From positions 1-19,217 of the forward strand of contig PAEP01000031.1 of NCBI GenBank assembly GCA_002700765.1: a DNA stretch of 19,217 nt, written 5' to 3'. Numbering within the stretch: the stretch's first letter is position 1; every line of letters begins with the position of its first letter. The DNA is from Synechococcus sp. MED850. GTDB lineage: Bacteria > Cyanobacteriota > Cyanobacteriia > PCC-6307 > Cyanobiaceae. The notes below the pieces were generated by a model, which saw only the letters and a list, made by a program, of their open reading frames with translations, searched no databases and was not told the DNA's origin. A program made the position numbers and the translations under genes. Positions 14,140 to 19,217 of the stretch are shown in pieces.

Positions 14140-15161
14140 GCTTTGAGCTTCCAGGGAAGGATCTCTCCAGCATGGAAGGGCACAAGCCCGTTTACAAGGT
14201 CCGGAACCAGCTGATCCACCCGCTCAAGCGTGATTTGATCCGTGTTCACAGGCAGTCCATAGAAGGTGGGCCCATTCAGGCTGGTGAAACCCTCCAGTCG
14301 ATCCAGAGCTCCCTCCTGATCGAACACCTGCGCGTAGCTCTCGAGAGCATGGGGCGCATTGAAGATGCCGGCACATCCGCAGGCGGTCTCCTTGGCAGCA
14401 CGGCTATGGGGAGCGGAGTCCGTGCCCAGAAAAAAGCGGGGATCCCCACTCGTGGCTGCCTTTCGCAGGGCCAGACGATGTTGTTCGCGCTTCGCGACGG
14501 GCAGGCAGTAAAAGTCACTGCGAAACCCGCCTGCAAACATTGAATTTCGGTTGATGTGGAGATGATGCGGGGTGATCGTGGCGGCCAGGTTGCGTTCTGA
14601 CGAGCCCACAAAATCAACCGCCTGCTCCGTTGTGATGTGTTCGAACACAACACGCAACTCGGGATAGTTCCGACGCAAGGGTTTCAGATGCCTCGTGATG
14701 AATTCCGCTTCGCGATCAAACACATCCACATCCGAATCGGTGACCTCGCCATGGATGAGAAGAGGCATCCCGATTCTCTGCATGCAGGCCAGCACAGATC
14801 CGATCTTGGCGAGATCCGTCACCCCAGCTGAGGAGTTGGTGGTGGCGTTGGCCGGATAGAGCTTGGCCGCCGTGAACACACCGGCACGAAAACCGTCCTC
14901 AAGATCAGCCGCATCCGTGGTGTCCGTGAGGTATGCCGTCATCAACGGTGTGAACGCAGGCTGCTCAAGGCACGCTTCAAGAATTCTCTGGCGGTAGGCC
15001 CTCGCTTGTGACGCCGTGGTGACGGGAGGCCGAAGGTTGGGCATCACAATCGCCCGCCGAAACACGCGGGCGGTGTGCCTCACCACCTGATTCAGCATCT
15101 GACCGTCGCGCAGATGCACGTGCCAATCATCCGGAGCCGTCAGGGTGAGGCGATCAAGCAT
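14130..15161 (-). CDS. pyrC: Dihydroorotase, PyrC (E. coli-like) type
   Basis: A 343-residue zinc amidohydrolase making dihydroorotate from carbamoyl aspartate in pyrimidine synthesis. All key residues are present: HVHLRDG at 14-20 (H14, H16, R18), the carboxylated lysine K100 in [14 protein letters not shown]137 in LLIHGE, H175 in VFEHITT, and D248 in FLGTDSAPH. The length fits the short, E. coli-like class rather than the longer one with an inactive partner. ATG 15161 lies eight bases inside the bicA 3' end and its own end overlaps the thioredoxin-like start, so the three genes are translated as a unit. AAGGA directly before the ATG is a close-set ribosome site. Confidence 0.96.
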   Translation of the reverse strand: MLDRLTLTAPDDWHVHLRDGQMLNQVVRHTARVFRRAIVMPNLRPPVTTASQARAYRQRILEACLEQPAFTPLMTAYLTDTTDAADLEDGFRAGVFTAAKLYPANATTNSSAGVTDLAKIGSVLACMQRIGMPLLIHGEVTDSDVDVFDREAEFITRHLKPLRRNYPELRVVFEHITTEQAVDFVGSSERNLAATITPHHLHINRNSMFAGGFRSDFYCLPVAKREQHRLALRKAATSGDPRFFLGTDSAPHSRAAKETACGCAGIFNAPHALESYAQVFDQEGALDRLEGFTSLNGPTFYGLPVNTDQITLERVDQLVPDLVNGLVPFHAGEILPWKLKACI

Positions 15162-16893
15162 TCCTTCGGTCTGGAGTCAGCGAACCCACCGCCAGCGTGA
15201 GCGCCTGCAAGCGGTCGGTCGTGATGTGATCGGACGGCAAACGATTGAGCAGCTTGAGTTTGCGCAGCCTGCTCTCGGTGCTGCCGGTTGCACCCACCAT
15301 GAACACCTGACGTCCGACTTCCATCGCTTCCTTCACAGCGTTCTCAAGTGCAATGGCTGCAGTGACCCCCAGATGAGAGACCTCGGACAGATCAAACACA
15401 ACAACCTGACAGTTGCCGATGGCGTTGTGCTCCCTGGCGATGGCTTTGGCCACACCGAAAATCATCGGGCCTGCCAGCTGAAACAGGAGAACCTTCCCCC
15501 CAGCCTGATCAAGCATCAATTGCTCTTCTGAGCTGAGTTCAACATCGTCATCCGCCGTGCTGATCGTCTTCACACGCTTGGATTGCAGCGTGCTCATGCG
15601 ATCGATGGTCAGCACATTGGCCACAAAGACACCGATTCCCACGGCGGTGATGAGGTCAACCAGCACCGTGAGCATGATCACGCCGTACGTGATCACAGCC
15701 GCCTTCAACGACAGGTGATGGGCCCGCTTCAGAAATTCCCAGTCAATGATGTCGATTCCAACCTTCAGTGCGATTCCCGCCAGCACAGCCAGAGGGATCT
15801 TGGAAGCCTCCGGTGCCGCCAGAAGAACAACCAACATCAGAATCGTGGCCCGAATCACACCGGACAGTGCCGTCCGACCGCCGGCCTGAATGTTCACCAC
15901 CGTTCCCATGGTGGCTCCGGCTCCAGGCAGTGCACCGAACAGCCCGGAGGCCACGTTGGCCATCCCCTGACCGATGAGCTCCTTGTTGGAGTCATGCTCG
16001 GTTCTGGTGAGACTGTCGGCCACCACGGATGTGAGCAGCGCATCGATGCAGCCGAGCATCCCGAGCACTGCTGCATTCACCACCATCATTCGCATCTCAC
16101 CACCGGAGAAGTCGGGAAGGGTGAAGGTTGGAAACTCGGCAGAAAATTCCGGAATTTGACGCAAACCGGCCTCTTTGAACACGGTGACCGCCAGGACCGT
16201 TCCAACGATCAGAGCCAGGAGCTGAGGAGGGCAGAACTTCTTCACGCGTGATGGCGTGAACCAAAGGATCGCAAGTGTGATCAACGCCAGAAGCAACTCC
16301 ATCGGGCGAGTGCCCTGAATGAGAGCCGGCAGCTGGGTCAGCGTTTCGATGACACCTCCCTTGGGATCCTGACCAAGAAAGGGCGCAAGCTGCAGGAGAA
16401 CCAGAATGATGCCGATGCCGGACATGAAGCCCGAAATCACCGTGTAGGGCATCATCGTGATGTAACGACCCAACCGGAACAATCCGAAAAGGATCTGGAA
16501 CACGCCGGCGAGGACGCCGACGCCGAACGCCATCGCAAGGGCTTTCTCAGGGCTTTCCGCCGAGCTGGAGAAACTGATCACCACGGAGGTGAACACCACG
16601 GTCATCGGACCAGTGGGCTCCGAAATCAGGGTTGGCGTCCCCCCGAAAAGCGAGGCCACAAGGCCGATGATCACGGCACCCCATAGGCCAGCTGCTGCAC
16701 CAGCTCCGGGAACACCGGACGCGTTGCCGACGGCGATGCCGAAGGCGAGGGCCATGGGCAGAGCGATCACTGCAGCCGTCAGACCACCGAAGACGTCACC
16801 GCGAAGATTGGTGGCGTTGATGCGGTTGAGCAAAGCTGAAAAGCCTGATCGATCGGTGAACCTTAAGTCGATTTGGCGGCAGAGCAGAATCAC
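15154..16893 (-). CDS. bicA: BicA-type SulP sodium-dependent bicarbonate transporter
   Basis: A 579-residue membrane protein closely matching BicA, the low-affinity, high-flux sodium/bicarbonate symporter of cyanobacterial carbon concentration. Its N-terminal motif is [70 protein letters not shown] and [33 protein letters not shown] follow. D284 and T288 of the last motif, and T328 of GAGATMG, match sodium-site residues described for BicA. A cytosolic STAS domain covers about 466-570 ([24 protein letters not shown]). GTG 16893 is preferred because AGGAGG lies eight bases upstream; GTG 16899 would leave two, and TTG 16833 is a shorter option nearer to known BicA starts. It leads the operon with pyrC and the thioredoxin-like gene. 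Confidence 0.93.
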   Translation of the reverse strand: MILLCRQIDLRFTDRSGFSALLNRINATNLRGDVFGGLTAAVIALPMALAFGIAVGNASGVPGAGAAAGLWGAVIIGLVASLFGGTPTLISEPTGPMTVVFTSVVISFSSSAESPEKALAMAFGVGVLAGVFQILFGLFRLGRYITMMPYTVISGFMSGIGIILVLLQLAPFLGQDPKGGVIETLTQLPALIQGTRPMELLLALITLAILWFTPSRVKKFCPPQLLALIVGTVLAVTVFKEAGLRQIPEFSAEFPTFTLPDFSGGEMRMMVVNAAVLGMLGCIDALLTSVVADSLTRTEHDSNKELIGQGMANVASGLFGALPGAGATMGTVVNIQAGGRTALSGVIRATILMLVVLLAAPEASKIPLAVLAGIALKVGIDIIDWEFLKRAHHLSLKAAVITYGVIMLTVLVDLITAVGIGVFVANVLTIDRMSTLQSKRVKTISTADDDVELSSEEQLMLDQAGGKVLLFQLAGPMIFGVAKAIAREHNAIGNCQVVVFDLSEVSHLGVTAAIALENAVKEAMEVGRQVFMVGATGSTESRLRKLKLLNRLPSDHITTDRLQALTLAVGSLTPDRRNA

Positions 16894-16901
16894 CGCCACC
16901 C

Positions 16902-16907
16902 CCTCCT
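16902..16907 (-). promoter_or_regulatory. Ribosome binding site of bicA
   Basis: CCTCCT on the plus strand reads AGGAGG on the minus strand. It is eight bases before GTG 16893 and only two before GTG 16899, which favours the former as the bicA start. It also sits just upstream of the divergent exchanger's ATG at 16918, so the promoters of the two genes must lie inside each other's transcribed or coding sequence. Confidence 0.75.
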
Positions 16908-16917
16908 CAGTGGTCGA

Positions 16918-18021
16918 ATGCCCGAGGCGCCTCTTTTTCTGATTTACAGCCTCGAAGTGATCGGGGGAATTGTTCTGCTGTTTTTGGGGGGTGATCAGTT
17001 CGTCAAGGGCTCGGTCACGGTTGCGACCATCTGCGGGATTCCCCAGCTGGTGATCGGTCTCACCGTGGTTGCCTTCGGGACAAGCGCACCTGAACTGTTT
17101 GTGAGCGTGAGCTCGATCCTTCAGAACTCAGATGATCTGGCCGTCAGCAATGTGGTGGGAAGCAATATTTTCAACATCCTTGTTGTTCTTGGTTGCTCAG
17201 CGGTGATCTTGCCGCTGCGGGTCGAGAACCGTCTGGTGCGCAGAGATGTCCCTGTTCTTCTGGCCATCTCCGCGGCCGCCTGGGGGATGGCCTCTGCCGG
17301 TCGGATGACCTGGCAGGCAGGTGTAGCCCTGTTGATCGGATTGCTGATCAACACGGTCTGGGAAATCCGAACGGCAAAAGAGGAGATCCATTCCGATGAG
17401 ATCACTGCCGGGGATGAAACCCAACCACGCACAAACCGCCGGGCGATGCTCATCGCCTTCATTCAGTTGCTGATCGGGATCACGCTTCTCGTCTTCGGTT
17501 CGCGGGTGCTCGTGAACGGTGCCAGCTCGGCTGCGGCTTACCTGAATGTTCCTGAGTCCGTCATCGGACTGACGATCGTTGCCACGGGGACCTCGACTCC
17601 AGAGCTGATCACCTCAGTAGTGGCAACGATGAAAGGACGCACCGATCTTGCCGTTGGCAATGTTGTGGGCAGCTGCCTCCTCAATCTGCTGATGGTTCTT
17701 GGAGGATGCGCTGCGATCAGTGGTGCTGGAGGACTCCAGGTGAGTGGTGAGCTGATCTCGGAGGATCTTCCGGTGATGATGATTGCCACCATTGTCTGTC
17801 TTCCGATCTTCTGGACCCGTCGCAGCATCTCCAGATTCGAAGGTGTGATTTTGCTGGCCGCTTACAGCCTCTATCTCACAGACAATGTTTTACCTCGTTC
17901 TGCTCTGGCTTCCTGGCAGGACGAATTCCGGTTGGTGTCCCTTTGTGTTGTGATGCCCATCTTGTTGACGGTGATCGTCGTCCAGGTCCTGGGCTATTGG
18001 AGATCGCAGGCTCAGTCTTGA
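16918..18021 (+). CDS. CaCA-family sodium/calcium (YrbG-like) exchanger
   Basis: A 367-residue membrane protein with two inverted five-helix halves. The alpha-1 repeat has GLTVVAFGTSAPEL at 47-60 (T55, S56, E59) and SNVVGSNIFNILVVLG (S82, N86). The alpha-2 repeat has GLTIVATGTSTPEL at 217-230 (T225, S226, E229) and GNVVGSCLLNLLMVLGG (S252, N256). In the archaeal NCX structure the position of N256 is an aspartate, so ion preference may differ. A polar loop at about 155-178 (EIRTAKEEIHSDEITAGDETQPRTNRR) joins the halves and is short, without calcium-binding domains. An extra hydrophobic segment ends the protein. ATG 16918 is 24 bases from the divergent bicA start, and shared regulation with that sodium-driven transporter is plausible. 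Confidence 0.92.
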   Translation: MPEAPLFLIYSLEVIGGIVLLFLGGDQFVKGSVTVATICGIPQLVIGLTVVAFGTSAPELFVSVSSILQNSDDLAVSNVVGSNIFNILVVLGCSAVILPLRVENRLVRRDVPVLLAISAAAWGMASAGRMTWQAGVALLIGLLINTVWEIRTAKEEIHSDEITAGDETQPRTNRRAMLIAFIQLLIGITLLVFGSRVLVNGASSAAAYLNVPESVIGLTIVATGTSTPELITSVVATMKGRTDLAVGNVVGSCLLNLLMVLGGCAAISGAGGLQVSGELISEDLPVMMIATIVCLPIFWTRRSISRFEGVILLAAYSLYLTDNVLPRSALASWQDEFRLVSLCVVMPILLTVIVVQVLGYWRSQAQS

Positions 18022-18060
18022 GAATCGAGGTAGCAGAGAACACCTGAGCGAGTGAGTCAG

Positions 18061-18077
18061 ACAACTCGGCCAGTTGT
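18061..18077. repeat. Inverted repeat between the exchanger and DUF2231 genes
   Basis: ACAACT, five bases (CGGCC), then AGTTGT: perfect 6-base arms, 40 bases after the exchanger stop and 71 before the DUF2231 ATG. Only a weak T run follows, so an operator is as likely as a terminator. Confidence 0.4.
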
Positions 18078-18093
18078 ATTTCCTTATGGAGGG

Positions 18094-18198
18094 ATGACCG
18101 TGCTTCAACCCTTGTCCATCCTTCAGATGTCTGCCGCTCGGCTTGCCGATGCTCGAGCTTCTTCCTCCGCTCAACGACAAAAACCTTCCCTGGCTTGA
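18094..18198 (+). other. Possible leader ORF overlapping the DUF2231 start
   Basis: A 34-codon ORF from ATG 18094, or 32 codons from GTG 18100, ending at TGA 18196-18198. GGAGG at 18088-18092 lies seven bases before GTG 18100, the best-placed Shine-Dalgarno sequence in this area, whereas the DUF2231 ATG at 18149 has none. The ORF runs 50 bases into the DUF2231 gene in another frame. The peptide (LQPLSILQMSAARLADARAS...) has no recognisable domain. It may be a leader peptide or a chance ORF. Confidence 0.3.
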
Positions 18199-18649
18199 CG
18201 TCATTCACCCGATTGTCGTGCACTTCGTGATCTCCATGGCGCTGATCACCGTGGTCTTCGACGTGATCGGAGTGGTCACCAGAAAGAAAAATCTGTTCGA
18301 AGTCAGCTTCTGGAATCTGATCGTTGCCACGGTGGCGATCTTCGTCGCGATCATCTTTGGTCAGGTCGAAGCCGGCCTGGCCAATCCCTACGGGGCCTCG
18401 CGCGACATCCTCAACTACCACAGCACGATTGGCTGGTCCCTGGCTGGCGTGCTGGCGCTGCTCACCGGCTGGCGCTATGTCGCTCGTCAGAAAGATCCCG
18501 GCAAATTGCCGAAGGGTTTCCTCGCCATCGACTTCGTACTGGCGGGCCTGGTGATCGCCCAGGTTTATCTGGGCGACAAGCTTGTGTGGATCTACGGCCT
18601 GCACACGGTGCCTGTGGTGGATGCCATTCGCGAGGGGGTGCTGTCATGA
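18149..18649 (+). CDS. DUF2231-family membrane protein (first of a pair)
   Basis: A 166-residue protein with four hydrophobic segments. The first carries the DUF2231 signature DVIHPIVVHFVISMALITVVFD (H20, P21, H25), whose histidines could bind a metal or haem. The others are around FWNLIVATVAIFVAIIFGQ, STIGWSLAGVLALLTGWRY and FLAIDFVLAGLVIAQVYLG. The N-terminus is short and non-cleavable. ATG 18149 is used; TTG 18143 lies two codons upstream. Its TGA overlaps the ATG of a second DUF2231 gene (ATGA), so the two are translationally coupled and may form a heteromer. In cyanobacteria I recall such pairs near terminal oxidase genes, but nothing inside the window confirms this. Confidence 0.87.
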   Translation: MLELLPPLNDKNLPWLDVIHPIVVHFVISMALITVVFDVIGVVTRKKNLFEVSFWNLIVATVAIFVAIIFGQVEAGLANPYGASRDILNYHSTIGWSLAGVLALLTGWRYVARQKDPGKLPKGFLAIDFVLAGLVIAQVYLGDKLVWIYGLHTVPVVDAIREGVLS

Positions 18650-19217
18650 CCCTGATCGCCTCGATCACCTCGCCGATCAATGAGATCAGCGACTCCCTGG
18701 GTGCCAATGATTTGCCTTACGCGATCCCGCTGCACCCGAATCTGGTGCATCTCACCATCGGGCTGTTCGCGATCGGGATCGCCTTCGACTTCGCTGGCGC
18801 GTTTTACCCCTTGGAGAAGCGGGTGTTCCGTTTTCTCGCCCTGCCCGTGACCCGCAGCGGCTTCCACGATGTGGGTTGGTACAACCTGGTGGCCTGCAGC
18901 GGGATCAGCTTCTTCACGGTTGCTGCCGGGTTCTACGAAATGCTGCTGGCGGTGCCACTCCCCGGCGTCCGAAGCATTCTCGGACAGACCGCCATCGACA
19001 CCATGCTTTGGCATGCCATCGGCGGCGTCGCCATTCTCCTTGTGATCGTCGCCATGACCGTCTGGCGTGGCTATCAACGCTTTGTTTGGCGCAAGGACAT
19101 GGGCCGCCAGGTCACCTGGCTTTATCTGCTGGCAGGAGCCTCGATGCTGGTGTTAATGGGATTGCATGGAAGTCTCGGCGCCTGGCTCGCCAGCGACTTC
19201 GGCGTGCACATCACCGC
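18646..19217 (+). CDS. DUF2231-family membrane protein (second of the pair), truncated by window end
   Basis: The frame is open from ATG 18646 to the last base, giving 190 residues without a stop. After a polar start of 27 residues it repeats the signature YAIPLHPNLVHLTIGLFAIGIAFDFAG (H30, P31, H35). Further hydrophobic segments follow: YNLVACSGISFFTVAAGFYEM, then DTMLWHAIGGVAILLVIVAMTVW, then TWLYLLAGASMLVLMGLHGSLGAWL. Histidines in LWHAIGG and GLHGSLG lie inside helices, which would suit haem or metal binding. It has a longer N-terminus and a longer middle loop (PLEKRVFRFLALPVTRSGFHD) than its partner, so the two are paralogues rather than a recent duplication. Its ATG overlaps the upstream stop by four bases. 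Confidence 0.85.
   Translation, partial: MTLIASITSPINEISDSLGANDLPYAIPLHPNLVHLTIGLFAIGIAFDFAGAFYPLEKRVFRFLALPVTRSGFHDVGWYNLVACSGISFFTVAAGFYEMLLAVPLPGVRSILGQTAIDTMLWHAIGGVAILLVIVAMTVWRGYQRFVWRKDMGRQVTWLYLLAGASMLVLMGLHGSLGAWLASDFGVHIT

Noticed and set aside
15583..16251. Plus-strand ORF of 222 codons rich in His, Gln and Asp
   Set aside because: It is the antisense of bicA. The odd composition comes from reading membrane-helix codons backwards.
17876..18604. Minus-strand ORF of 242 codons opposite the exchanger end and DUF2231
   Set aside because: Charged, low-complexity antisense product (HRGNDQIPEADFEQ-like) covering two supported genes.
18592..19077. Minus-strand ORF of 161 codons opposite the second DUF2231 gene
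   Set aside because: The plus-strand frame is open to the window end and gives a coherent membrane protein with the HPxxVH motif; the antisense product is hydrophilic and motif-free.

Overview
The window looks like the chromosome of a marine picocyanobacterium, most likely marine Synechococcus. The evidence is a bicA-type SulP bicarbonate transporter, ndhL next to DUF3007 and trpA, a cyanobacterial AbrB protein (cyAbrB), a group 2 sigma factor, a Nif11/cupin fusion, a cytochrome c6-like protein, an intronless tRNA-Leu(UAA), and densely packed genes with mid-to-high G+C outside the first 2.5 kb.

Layout. (1) 1-2513, plus strand: the tail of an unidentified protein (possibly FtsH-like), a CobW/P47K-type G3E GTPase, and a nitrile-hydratase-family enzyme. 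The enzyme's beta chain is split into two separate proteins on either side of the alpha chain, as in the three-subunit thiocyanate hydrolase and toyocamycin nitrile hydratase. This block is visibly more A+T-rich than the rest. (2) 2498-4850: a pterin-synthase/QueD-like protein diverging from hisIE; hisIE converges on a metzincin-type protease translationally coupled to a DUF2214 membrane protein. (3) 5030-7589: a group 2 sigma-70 factor, then a tight run of DUF1232, a small helical protein, a small secreted protein and a PsiE-like membrane protein. (4) 7459-9526: the Nif11/cupin protein (its 3' end overlaps psiE antisense), a small hypothetical, a cytochrome c6-like protein, a YCII protein and cyAbrB with a clear terminator. 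(5) 9569-10990, minus: ndhL-DUF3007-trpA. (6) tRNA-Leu(UAA) and a large GH63/MGH1-like glucosidase. (7) 13834-16893, minus: bicA-pyrC-thioredoxin-like protein with overlapping ends, divergent from a CaCA-family cation exchanger. (8) 18149 to the window end: two coupled DUF2231 membrane proteins, the second cut off by the window edge.

How the genes fit together. The GTPase is probably the metallochaperone for the cobalt-type nitrile hydratase-like enzyme. BicA imports bicarbonate with sodium, and the divergent exchanger could help manage sodium or calcium. PyrC, coupled to bicA, sits in pyrimidine synthesis, which itself consumes bicarbonate. The other genes are housekeeping (hisIE, trpA, ndhL, tRNA) or lineage-specific small proteins. 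No stretch above 300 bases lacks a gene. The longest gaps are 4851-5029, with one short inverted repeat; 18022-18148, with an inverted repeat and a possible leader ORF; and 9444-9568, with a terminator. I see no insertion sequences, CRISPR arrays, integrases or phage genes.
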